Origin: Solirubrobacter sp044865965
Lineage (GTDB): Bacteria; Actinomycetota; Thermoleophilia; Solirubrobacterales; Solirubrobacteraceae
NCBI GenBank assembly: GCA_044865965.1
Contig: JBIOTP010000171.1
Span: 1-11,743, forward strand
Length of the DNA stretch: 11,743 nt
Reading direction: 5' to 3'
The notes under the pieces are model-generated. The model made no database searches. It saw only the letters and a program-made list of their open reading frames with translations, and was not told the origin of the DNA. A program made the position numbers and the translations under genes. Positions within the stretch are counted from its first letter, which is position 1; the number at the start of each line of letters is the position of its first letter. Positions 1 to 5,860 of this stretch are shown in pieces.

Positions 1-3
1 GTT

Positions 4-21
4 TGAACTGAGACCGGTTCG
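4..21. promoter_or_regulatory. Operator-like palindrome upstream of first TetR gene
   Basis: TGAACTGAGACCGGTTCG matches 13 of 18 positions of the window consensus TGAACTGAmTTCAGTTCA. The left half is perfect and the right half keeps GTTC. It lies 20 bases before the TetR start codon, which suggests autoregulation. A TTGAAC/TATCTT pair (3-8 and 28-33) has a poor 19-bp spacer. The real promoter may start outside the window. This is the weakest-supported of the plus-strand sites near a gene start. Confidence 0.5.
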
Positions 22-41
22 GGACGCTATCTTGGGGGTGC

Positions 42-716
42 ATGGCGCAGCCCCGGACACAGCGAACGTCGTCGCGCAGCAAGCGCGCGGACATCCTGGT
101 CAAGGCGACCGAGTACTTCGGCCGCCACGGCTACGAGGACAGCAAGTGGGCGGACGTGGCGGCGGCCGTGGGGATCGGGTCGACCGCGCTGTACCACTAC
201 TTCGAGTCCAAGCTGCACTGCCTGTACGTCATTCAGGCGGAGGCCCTGCAGCACTTCAAGAGCGAGTTCGAGCGGGTCACGTCCGAGCACGACGACTACC
301 GGACCGCGCTCGAGGCCGTGCTGCGCTCGAGCTACGACCTCACCGAGCACGAGGTGCTGCGCAACCGCGTGCTGGTGGCCGAGCAGGGCCTGGTCGGCAT
401 CGAGCGCACCTCGCCGCGCGAGGAGGAGGCTCGGCGGCTGGCGCGCTCGCTGACCCGCGAGCTGGAGTTCGCGTGGGCGACGTTCCTGACCCGCGGCATG
501 GAGCGCGGCGTGCTGCCGGAGGCGGACCCGCGGCTGTCGGCGCGCGCGGTGCTGGGCCTCTACAACAGCGTCTGGCACTGGTACCGCCCCGGCGGGACGC
601 TGTCGCTCGAGCAGATCGCGGACTTCTTCGTCGCCCGCAGCCTGGCGATCCTCGGCGTGCCGCCGGCGGCCGACGCGCCGCCCGCCCGCAAGCGCAGGCG
701 GGCGCGCGCGGGCTGA
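42..716 (+). CDS. TetR-family transcriptional regulator (paralogue 1)
   Basis: A 224-residue protein with a TetR N-terminal helix-turn-helix. Residues about 14-57 run from KRADILVKATEYFGRHGYED through the recognition helix GSTALYHYFESK (46-57). The C-terminal half is a ligand-binding domain with the NSVWHWYRPGG motif seen in TetR regulators of acyl-CoA and steroid catabolism (the FadR/KstR2 type). It ends in a basic tail rich in Arg and Lys. It is a close paralogue of the minus-strand TetR at 1078-1692: about 34 of 44 residues agree in the DNA-binding domain, and most of the effector domain aligns without gaps. The start at 42 is the first ATG after the operator-like site at 4-21; only a G-run (34-38) could serve as ribosome site. 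The gene is convergent with the SnoaL-like gene, only 2 bases apart. The ligand is probably an acyl-CoA (inference). Confidence 0.93.
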   Translation: MAQPRTQRTSSRSKRADILVKATEYFGRHGYEDSKWADVAAAVGIGSTALYHYFESKLHCLYVIQAEALQHFKSEFERVTSEHDDYRTALEAVLRSSYDLTEHEVLRNRVLVAEQGLVGIERTSPREEEARRLARSLTRELEFAWATFLTRGMERGVLPEADPRLSARAVLGLYNSVWHWYRPGGTLSLEQIADFFVARSLAILGVPPAADAPPARKRRRARAG

Positions 717-718
717 CC

Positions 719-1081
719 TCAGAACTCGAGGCCCGGCGTGCGGGCGACCATGTAGCGCGACATGCGGCCGTCCGCGTCGAGCTCGGCGGCGGCCAGGAAC
801 GTGGCGATCCGCGAGCCGTCGTTGCGCCGCGTCTCCCCGAGCACGAACTCGGTGCGCTCGTCGGAGTGCGCGACCCTGGTCACGTAGTGCGCCCAGTCGC
901 GCATGTCGCCCGCCTCGATGAACTCGCGCAGCTCGGCGCGCCCGCCGAGGAACTGGCCGCTCTTGCGATCGCTCCCGGCGGCCCAGAAGATCGCGAACCG
1001 CACGTCGTCGGCGACGAGCTCGAGCGACGTCAGCGGCTCGGGGCCGTCGAGGGCGGCGAAGTAGCGCTCGAAGAAGCTCAT
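719..1081 (-). CDS. SnoaL/NTF2-like small protein
   Basis: A 120-residue protein with the compact pattern of the SnoaL-like/NTF2 superfamily: an N-terminal helix FFERYFAALDG, a strand DDVRFAIFW, a GGRAELREFIEAG turn-helix, then alternating strands including HYVTRVAHSDE and RIATFLAAAELDADG. Family members are isomerases, dehydratases, hydroxylases or ligand-binding proteins, and delta5-3-ketosteroid isomerase shares the fold. I cannot assign its catalytic residues, so no reaction is claimed. It is the third gene of the minus-strand ligase operon: its ATG overlaps the TetR stop by 4 bases (ATGA, 1078-1081), which implies translational coupling. Its stop lies 2 bases from the end of the plus-strand TetR gene. 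The fold call is moderately sure; the function is unknown. Confidence 0.82.
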   Translation of the reverse strand: MSFFERYFAALDGPEPLTSLELVADDVRFAIFWAAGSDRKSGQFLGGRAELREFIEAGDMRDWAHYVTRVAHSDERTEFVLGETRRNDGSRIATFLAAAELDADGRMSRYMVARTPGLEF

Positions 1082-1692
1082 GCCGCCTCCCGCTGCGCGC
1101 CGGGCTCCACGCCGACCATCATCAGCGCCCGCGCCTCGTAGAAGCCGGCGACGTCGTCGAGCGCGAGGATGCCGTCCGGCCGGTACCAGTGCCAGATGCT
1201 GTTGTAGAGGCCGAGGATCGCGCGCGTCAGCAGGCGCGCGTCGGACTCCGGGATGACGCCCTGCTGCATCGCCCGCGACAGGAACGTCGCCCACGCGAAC
1301 TCGAGGTCCCGCGTGCGCGCGCGCGCGGCCTGGCGCGCCTCCTCCTCGCGCGGCGAGCGCCGGCGGGTGGAGAGCAGGCCCTGCTCGGCCACGAGGAGGC
1401 GGTTGCGCAGGACGTCGTGCTCGGAGAGCTCGAACGTGTCGCGCATGATCGCGACGAGCGCGTCGAGCGGGTCGGCATGCCGAGTCGTCAGCGTGTCGAA
1501 GCGCTCGCGGAATCCGGCCAGCGCCTGGTCCATGATCACGAACAGGCAGTGCTGCTTGGACTCGAAGTAGTGATAGAGGGCGGTCGGGCCGACGCCGACG
1601 TCGGCCGCGATGTCGGCCCATTTCGTGTCCTCGTAGCCGTCGCGGCCGAAGCGCTCGGTGGCCGCGGCGAGGATGTCGTCGCGCTTGGTCAT
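1078..1692 (-). CDS. TetR-family transcriptional regulator (paralogue 2)
   Basis: A 204-residue TetR regulator. The helix-turn-helix is near residues 3-46 with recognition helix GPTALYHYFESK (35-46), almost identical to GSTALYHYFESK in the plus-strand TetR at 42-716. The effector domain keeps the same landmarks: LRNRLLVAEQGL, SPREEEAR, LEFAWATFLSRAM and NSIWHWYRPDG. The ATG at 1690-1692 overlaps the stop of the upstream acyl-CoA ligase gene (ATGA), and its own stop overlaps the SnoaL-like ATG, so the three are one translationally coupled operon. Co-transcription with a ligase suggests an acyl-CoA or free-acid effector. The shared recognition helix suggests it binds the same palindrome as its paralogue and controls its own operon through the site at 3302-3319 (inference). 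Confidence 0.93.
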   Translation of the reverse strand: MTKRDDILAAATERFGRDGYEDTKWADIAADVGVGPTALYHYFESKQHCLFVIMDQALAGFRERFDTLTTRHADPLDALVAIMRDTFELSEHDVLRNRLLVAEQGLLSTRRRSPREEEARQAARARTRDLEFAWATFLSRAMQQGVIPESDARLLTRAILGLYNSIWHWYRPDGILALDDVAGFYEARALMMVGVEPGAQREAA

Positions 1693-3266
1693 GCCGGCGC
1701 CCCCGTGCGCTCGAGGATCTGCTGGACGATCTCGCGCTTGACGGCCTTCAGCGAGGACGTGCGCGGGAAGTCCTCGAACACCTCGACGCGCTCGGGCCAG
1801 GTGTACTTCGCCACGCCCTGGGCGGTGAGGAACTCCTGCAGCTCGGCGAGGGTGGGCGCCGTGTGGCCGCGCGCTGGGATCACGGCGGCGCAGCCGCGCT
1901 CGCCGAGCCGCTCGTCGGGGATCGGCACGACGGCGACCTCGTGGATCGCGGGATGGCGCTGGATGATCGGCTCGATCTCGGCCGGGACGATCGTCACGCC
2001 GCCCCGGCGGATGATGTCCTTGCTGCGGCCGGCGTAGACGAGGTGGCCGTCCTCGTCGAGGTAGCCGAGGTCGCCGGTCTTGTAGCCGCCCCACTCGGTC
2101 AGCGACTCGCGCGTGAGCTCGTCGTTGCCGAGGAAGCCGAGGAACCGGCTCGGGCCGTTGACGACGATCGCGCCGACCTCGCCGGGCGGCAGCGACGCGC
2201 CGTCCGGACCGAGGATGCGGACCTCGGTGCCCTCGTACGGGAGCCCCTCGGTCTTGACCATCTTGTCCCACTCCTCCGCGCGGCCGTGGGCGACGTGGCC
2301 GGGCACCTCGGAGAGGCCGTAGTCGGCCAGCGGCGGACGGCCGAACGTCTCGTAGAACGCGATCCGCCGCTCGGGCGTCAGGCCCGGCGCGGCGAGCGAG
2401 CGCAGGCTCGACCAGTCGCGCGGGGCCTGCTCGGCGGCCTGCAGGACGTCGGCCGCGTGCGTCGGCATCAGCAGGACGTAGGTGCATCGGTGCTCCTCGA
2501 TCAGCCGCAGCGCGTCCTGGCCCTTCCAGCGCGTGAGCACGACGCCGGTGGCGCCCGACAGCAGGACGGGGAAGTAGCCGAACACGAGGCTGCCGATGAA
2601 GCCGAACTCGGCGACCATCAGCGCGATGTCGGCGCCGTTGAGCTCCCACCGCTTGCGCACCTGGTCGGTCGCGTAGCGCAGCGTGTTGCTCGAGTGCACG
2701 ACGCCCTTGGGCGCCGACGTGGTGCCCGACGAGTGCAGCACGAGCGCCGGCGCGTCGGCGTCGACCGGCTCGCGGTCGGCCGGCGGGCGCTCGGCGACGA
2801 GCGCGTCCACGAGCTCCGGACGCAGGGCGATCATGGTGGGCACCTCGGCGCCGAGCGCCCGGCACTTCTCGATCTCGGCGTCGCCGCCGAAGCTCACGAG
2901 CGCCTTGGCCGAGGTCTGCGCGATCAGCGCCGACAGCTGGCCCTGGTTGAACATCGGAGGCAGCGGCGCCGCCACGACGCCGCGATGCAGGCAGCCGAGC
3001 AGCGCGACCGCGGCCTCGATCGAGTGGCGCCCGAGCAGCAGGACGACGTCGCCGGGGGCGACGGACGCCGCGGCGAGGCGGCCCGACAGCGCGATCGCGG
3101 CGCACTCGAGCTCGCCGTAGGTGATGGTGCGCTCGCCGGCGACGAGCGCGGGCTTGTCCGGCTGCTCGCGCACGCGGGCGGCGAAGTCGGACCAGAGGTC
3201 GCCCGATCGCCAGTGGCCCGCCGCATAGTAGGCGGCGGCCTCGGGTTGGAACGCGGGCCTGGACAT
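1689..3266 (-). CDS. AMP-dependent acyl-CoA synthetase/ligase
   Basis: A 525-residue ANL-superfamily adenylating enzyme that should convert a carboxylic acid, ATP and CoA to acyl-CoA, AMP and PPi in the cytoplasm. Visible motifs: P-loop HSSGTTSAPKG (178-188), A5 ADYGLSE (314-320), A7 YKTGDLG (395-401), A8 YAGRSKDIIRRGG (421-433), and the C-terminal A10 region PRTSSLKAVK (501-510) with K507 as the expected catalytic lysine. The usual Gly before that lysine (SGK/TGK) is Leu here. The N-terminus (AAYYAAGHWRSGDLW) resembles cyclohexanecarboxylate-CoA ligase and DHB-AMP ligase relatives, so an alicyclic or aromatic acid is plausible but unproven. The start at 3266 follows a purine-rich GAGTGAGAGAG stretch. 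An upstream in-frame extension would run through the promoter and was rejected. It is the first gene of the ligase-TetR-SnoaL operon. Confidence 0.93.
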   Translation of the reverse strand: MSRPAFQPEAAAYYAAGHWRSGDLWSDFAARVREQPDKPALVAGERTITYGELECAAIALSGRLAAASVAPGDVVLLLGRHSIEAAVALLGCLHRGVVAAPLPPMFNQGQLSALIAQTSAKALVSFGGDAEIEKCRALGAEVPTMIALRPELVDALVAERPPADREPVDADAPALVLHSSGTTSAPKGVVHSSNTLRYATDQVRKRWELNGADIALMVAEFGFIGSLVFGYFPVLLSGATGVVLTRWKGQDALRLIEEHRCTYVLLMPTHAADVLQAAEQAPRDWSSLRSLAAPGLTPERRIAFYETFGRPPLADYGLSEVPGHVAHGRAEEWDKMVKTEGLPYEGTEVRILGPDGASLPPGEVGAIVVNGPSRFLGFLGNDELTRESLTEWGGYKTGDLGYLDEDGHLVYAGRSKDIIRRGGVTIVPAEIEPIIQRHPAIHEVAVVPIPDERLGERGCAAVIPARGHTAPTLAELQEFLTAQGVAKYTWPERVEVFEDFPRTSSLKAVKREIVQQILERTGAPA

Positions 3267-3301
3267 GCTCTCTCTCACTCTCGTGTCTTGATCCGGGGAA
3301 G

Positions 3302-3319
3302 TCGACTGAAGCGAGATCA
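3302..3319 (-). promoter_or_regulatory. Operator-like site of the ligase-TetR-SnoaL operon
   Basis: On the minus strand TGATCTCGCTTCAGTCGA matches 13 of 18 positions of TGAACTGACTTCAGTTCA. Its first T (3319) is also the last T of the -10 box TAAATT. The same register occurs at the ABC ATPase and lipoprotein promoters. That geometry fits repression by blocking open-complex formation. Confidence 0.6.
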
Positions 3320-3347
3320 ATTTAGCCGGGTTAAACGGAATTGGCAA
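3319..3347 (-). promoter_or_regulatory. Sigma70-type promoter of the ligase operon
   Basis: Minus strand: -35 TTGCCA (3347-3342), 17-bp spacer, -10 TAAATT (3324-3319). The predicted start is about 45 bases upstream of the ligase ATG. It sits in a locally AT-rich island within very GC-rich DNA. Its -35 is only 5 bases from the -35 of the opposite-strand promoter. Confidence 0.7.
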
Positions 3348-3352
3348 ATCGC

Positions 3353-3381
3353 TTGCCTTCTCCAACCACTCTCAATATGAT
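3353..3381 (+). promoter_or_regulatory. Sigma70-type promoter of the acyl-CoA dehydrogenase genes
   Basis: Plus strand: -35 TTGCCT (3353-3358), 17-bp spacer, -10 TATGAT (3376-3381). The predicted start is near 3388, giving a leader of about 115 bases before the ACAD start at 3503. The same -10 sequence TATGAT occurs in the same position relative to the operator at the flavoprotein gene (8436-8441). Confidence 0.7.
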
Positions 3382-3395
3382 TTCACTTCAACGAA
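3378..3395 (+). promoter_or_regulatory. Degenerate operator-like site before acyl-CoA dehydrogenase genes
   Basis: TGATTTCACTTCAACGAA matches 11 of 18 positions of the consensus, mainly the central ACTTCA core. Extended by its flanks, the segment from 3373 agrees at about 20 of 28 positions with the stretch at 8433-8460 before the flavoprotein gene. That pairwise likeness supports a real site better than the consensus score alone. Confidence 0.45.
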
Positions 3396-3414
3396 GCTGG
3401 ATCGGAACAACGAG

Positions 3415-3526
3415 GAGCGACGCCTCCCCGAGGCGGCGCGACTTCAATGCGACTGAACCTGAACGAGGACGAGCGACGGCTCCCGGAGGCGGCGCGACTT
3501 CAATGCGGCTGAACCTGAACGAGGAC
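3415..3526 (+). repeat. 56-bp tandem duplication over the ACAD start region
   Basis: Bases 3415-3470 and 3471-3526 are adjacent copies of a 56-bp unit that agree at 53 of 56 positions. Each copy holds a GAGG-containing ribosome-site-like stretch, an ACTTCA, an ATG, and codons for MRLNLNEDE. Sequence from 3527 on (codons ERRLQEEVR) still resembles the beginning of the unit, so the array looks like two and a fraction copies. The period is not a multiple of three, so only the second ATG (3503) reads into the dehydrogenase. Confidence 0.9.
3447..3512 (+). other. 21-codon upstream ORF made by the duplication
   Basis: The first-copy ATG (3447-3449) opens a frame that begins with the same MRLNLNEDERRL residues as the dehydrogenase. 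It then stops at TGA 3510-3512, seven bases past the A of the true start codon at 3503. The frames differ. Ribosomes ending here could re-initiate at 3503, so the uORF may couple or attenuate dehydrogenase translation. It may equally be a neutral by-product of the duplication; nothing shows it is translated. Confidence 0.4.
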
Positions 3527-4645
3527 GAGCGGCGACTGCAGGAGGAGGTGCGCGCGTTCCTGCGCGACGCCCCGACGGACCTCCCGCGCTCGCTGGACGC
3601 GCGCATCGAGGCCCTCCGCGGATGGCAGGCGCGCTGCTACGCCGCCGGCTATGTCGGCCGCGCGTGGCCGCGGGAGTTCGGCGGCGGCGGCCGCCCGCCC
3701 GCCGAGCAGATCGTCGTCGACCAGGAGCTGGCGGCCGCGGGCGCGCCGGAGCTCGTCAACGTCGTCGGGCTGGACGTGCTGGGCCCCTCGCTGCTGGCAT
3801 TCGGCACCGACGCCCAGCGCGCCCGGCACATCCCGGCGATCCTGTCCGCCGAGGAGATCTGGTGTCAGGGCTTCTCGGAGCCGGGCGCCGGGTCGGACCT
3901 CGCCTCGCTGCGCACGCGCGCGGTCGAGGACGACGGCCGCTTCGTGCTCAACGGGCAGAAGACGTGGGTCTCGTGGGGGCAGTTCGCGCGCTACTGCGGC
4001 GTGCTCGCGCGCACGGACGACGAGGGTCCACGGCACCGCGGGATCTCGCTGTTCATCGTCGACATGGCGGCGCCCGGGGTGGAGGTGCGCCCGATGACGC
4101 AGATCACCGGGCATGCGGAGTTCTGCGAGCTGTTCCTCGACGACGTCGAGGGGACGCTCCTCGGCGGTCGCGGGCAGGGATGGAAGATCGCGATGCACAC
4201 GCTCGGGCACGAGCGCGGCACGGCCGCGCTCCCGCGTCAGGTGAAGCTGCGCACATGGCTGGACCGGCTCGTGCGCGCGGCGGCCGCGCGCGGGCTCCTC
4301 GAGGACCCCGAGGCCCAGGTCGCCCTCGCCCGCGCGCTGGTCGGCACCGAGGTCCTGCGCCACCATGCCTACCGGACCGTCGGCGAGTTCCTCAACGGCG
4401 GCGCCGTCGGCCCGTCGAGCTCGAGCGTCAAGCTCCTGATGGCCGAGGCCGAGCAGCGGCTCGCCGCCACCGCGCTGGAGGTGCTGGGCCCGAGCCTGCA
4501 GGCGGCCGAGCCGGCCGACCAGGACGAGAACGACTTCTGGTACGAGACCTACCTGTACTCGCGCGCGGCGACCGTGTACGGCGGCACGCAGCAGATCCAG
4601 CGCAACATCATCGCCGACCGCATCCTCGGACTCCCACAGGAGTAG
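3503..4645 (+). CDS. Acyl-CoA dehydrogenase, catalytic-type subunit
   Basis: A 380-residue flavoprotein of normal family length. It should form an alpha,beta double bond in an acyl-CoA and pass electrons to ETF. Landmarks: N-terminal helical domain, FSEPGAGSDLASL (124-136, FAD/substrate-binding beta-domain), GQKTWVSWG (151-159), and the C-terminal YGGTQQIQRN (359-368). The catalytic Glu of MCAD-type enzymes lies in YEGT; here that residue is Gly. A Glu sits instead in LGHERG (E237), the helix-G position used by isovaleryl- and long-chain acyl-CoA dehydrogenases, so the protein should be active. The start at 3503 is the second ATG of a duplicated leader and gives the standard N-terminus; GGAGG at 3485-3489 is 13 bases upstream. 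Two bases separate it from the next ACAD gene, so they are probably two subunits of one enzyme, like the heteromeric FadE pairs of mycobacterial steroid degradation. Confidence 0.95.
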   Translation: MRLNLNEDERRLQEEVRAFLRDAPTDLPRSLDARIEALRGWQARCYAAGYVGRAWPREFGGGGRPPAEQIVVDQELAAAGAPELVNVVGLDVLGPSLLAFGTDAQRARHIPAILSAEEIWCQGFSEPGAGSDLASLRTRAVEDDGRFVLNGQKTWVSWGQFARYCGVLARTDDEGPRHRGISLFIVDMAAPGVEVRPMTQITGHAEFCELFLDDVEGTLLGGRGQGWKIAMHTLGHERGTAALPRQVKLRTWLDRLVRAAAARGLLEDPEAQVALARALVGTEVLRHHAYRTVGEFLNGGAVGPSSSSVKLLMAEAEQRLAATALEVLGPSLQAAEPADQDENDFWYETYLYSRAATVYGGTQQIQRNIIADRILGLPQE

Positions 4646-4647
4646 GC

Positions 4648-5700
4648 ATGGATCTCGAGCTGACCGACGAGCAGACCTGGCTGAGCGGGTCGGTGGAGAC
4701 ACTGCTCGCGCGGGAGGCCGAGCCGTGGGCCGCGCTGGTCGAGTTCGGCGCGCTCTCCCGCGATCTCGGCGCCGTCGAGCTGTGCCTCGTCGCGCGGGCG
4801 CTGGGCGCCGGCCTCGCGTCGGTGCCCTACCTGGGAAGCGCCGCCGCGCGCTACGCCGGCGTGCGGCCGGCGCGGGACGCCGCGACCGTCACGATCGCGC
4901 TGCTCGAGCCCGGCTGCGGCTGGGACGCGGCGCGCGTCGCGACGACCGTGGATGACGAGCCGGCGGCCGGCGGGACCGCGGGCGGCGAGGACGCGGGCGG
5001 CGAGGACGCCGGCACGGGCGAGGTCGCGGCCGGCGGGTCGGTTACCGGCGCCAAGGCCGCCGTCGAGCACGCCTGCACGGCCGACTTCATCGCCGTGGTC
5101 GCCGGACGCCGCGGCGAGACCGTGCTCGCGCTCGTTCCCCGCGACGCGGACGGCGTCAGCGTGGCGCCGCGGCCGGGGCTGGACGCGACCGTCCCGATGG
5201 GCGCGGTCACGTTCGACCATGCGCCGGCGGACACCGTCACCGACGGGGTCGAGCGGGTCCTGGCCGCCGGCTCGTTGCTGGCGGCCGCCGAGGCGGTCGG
5301 CGCCGCCGGCCAGATGCTGGAGGACGCCCGCGCGTACGCGATCGAACGCCGCCAGTTCGGCCGCGCGATCGGCAGCTTCCAGGCCGTCAAGCACATCCTC
5401 GCCGACATGTACGTGCGCCACTCGAGCGCGTGGTCGACGGTGTTGTACGCCGCGGCGACGCTCGACGGCGGCGGGGAGGACGCCGCGCGGACCGCGTCGA
5501 TCGCGAAGGCCTACGTGTCCCGCGCGGCGCGCGAGGTCGCGCACGGCGCGATGCAGGTGTTCGGCGGCATCGCGTTCACGGCCGAGCATCCCGCGCACCG
5601 CTACCTGCGCCGGATCGTCGTGCGAGAGCAGCAGTTCGGGGACGCCGCGCACCATGAGCGCGCGCTCGGGCGCGCGCTCGCGCTCCGGTCGGCCGCGTAG
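4648..5700 (+). CDS. Acyl-CoA dehydrogenase-like partner subunit
   Basis: A 350-residue ACAD-family protein with a shortened N-terminal domain. It retains ERRQFGRAIGSFQAVKH (233-249) and QVFGGIAFTAEHPAHRYLRR (303-322), both typical of ACAD C-terminal domains and FAD contacts at subunit interfaces. It lacks the YEGT glutamate and shows no Glu at the helix-G position (LAAGSLLAAAEAVG region, about 205-218). It is therefore probably the non-catalytic or FAD-sharing half of an alpha2beta2 dehydrogenase with the product of 3503-4645. AGGAG (4638-4642) lies 5 bases before the ATG and overlaps the upstream stop region, so the two are translationally coupled. A Gly/Glu/Asp/Ala-rich insert (about residues 105-130) carries a 15-bp tandem repeat in what is probably a surface loop. 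No gene follows for about 380 bases. Confidence 0.92.
   Translation: MDLELTDEQTWLSGSVETLLAREAEPWAALVEFGALSRDLGAVELCLVARALGAGLASVPYLGSAAARYAGVRPARDAATVTIALLEPGCGWDAARVATTVDDEPAAGGTAGGEDAGGEDAGTGEVAAGGSVTGAKAAVEHACTADFIAVVAGRRGETVLALVPRDADGVSVAPRPGLDATVPMGAVTFDHAPADTVTDGVERVLAAGSLLAAAEAVGAAGQMLEDARAYAIERRQFGRAIGSFQAVKHILADMYVRHSSAWSTVLYAAATLDGGGEDAARTASIAKAYVSRAAREVAHGAMQVFGGIAFTAEHPAHRYLRRIVVREQQFGDAAHHERALGRALALRSAA
4981..5010 (+). repeat. 15-bp tandem repeat coding GGEDA twice
   Basis: Two adjacent 15-bp units differ only at the last base and encode residues 112-121 of the partner ACAD subunit. The repeat lies in a low-complexity Gly-rich insert where related proteins usually have a short loop in the beta-domain. 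It keeps frame and looks like replication slippage in a tolerant loop. Confidence 0.75.
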
Positions 5701-5704
5701 CGGG

Positions 5705-5860
5705 TCCGACGAACTTGCAGGTGAAGGGAGCCCGAGTTCGCGCCTCGACGCGGCGATCGGTGCCGCCCGCGCGGCGGGCTCGGCGAAACAGCCGGCACGG
5801 TGCGGGGGAGCCCGAGTTCGTGTCTCGGCGCGGCGATCGGTGCCGCCGCGCGGCGACGAT
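5705..5860 (+). repeat. Two forward copies of an 80-bp intergenic repeat unit
   Basis: The stretches from 5727 and from 5807 are exactly 80 bases apart and agree at about 38 of 41 positions (GGAGCCCGAGTTCG, then CGGCGATCGGTGCCGCC). The left part of the first copy (CGAACTTGCAGGTGAAGGGAG) is the reverse complement, with small gaps, of the end of the unit at 5965-5993. CCGCC/GGCGG (5763-5777) can form a short hairpin. No credible coding sequence is present. A role in transcription termination or mRNA stability after the dehydrogenase genes is possible but not shown. Confidence 0.72.

Noticed and set aside
3267..3365. N-terminal extension of the CoA ligase to 3365 on the minus strand
   Set aside because: It would read through the -35, -10 and operator of its own promoter. 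MSRPAF at 3266 gives the family-like N-terminus.
1863..3380. 505-codon plus-strand open frame opposite the CoA ligase
   Set aside because: The composition is non-protein-like (R, G, A, V, D-rich), there are no motifs, and the opposite strand carries a complete ANL enzyme with all core motifs.
3440..3458. Extra operator in the duplicated leader (ACTTCAATGCGACTGAAC)
   Set aside because: It has TTCA and TGAA half-elements, but their order and spacing do not match the consensus, and the TGAA lies in coding sequence (also in the second copy). Probably chance.
3341..3502. N-terminal extension of the catalytic ACAD to an upstream in-frame start
   Set aside because: The extension would be encoded by the promoter, operator and first duplication unit, and normal ACAD length and N-terminus begin at 3503.
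5763..5777. Intrinsic terminator after the ACAD genes
   Set aside because: The GC hairpin CCGCC/GGCGG is short and is not followed by a T-run. In such GC-rich DNA short hairpins are expected by chance.
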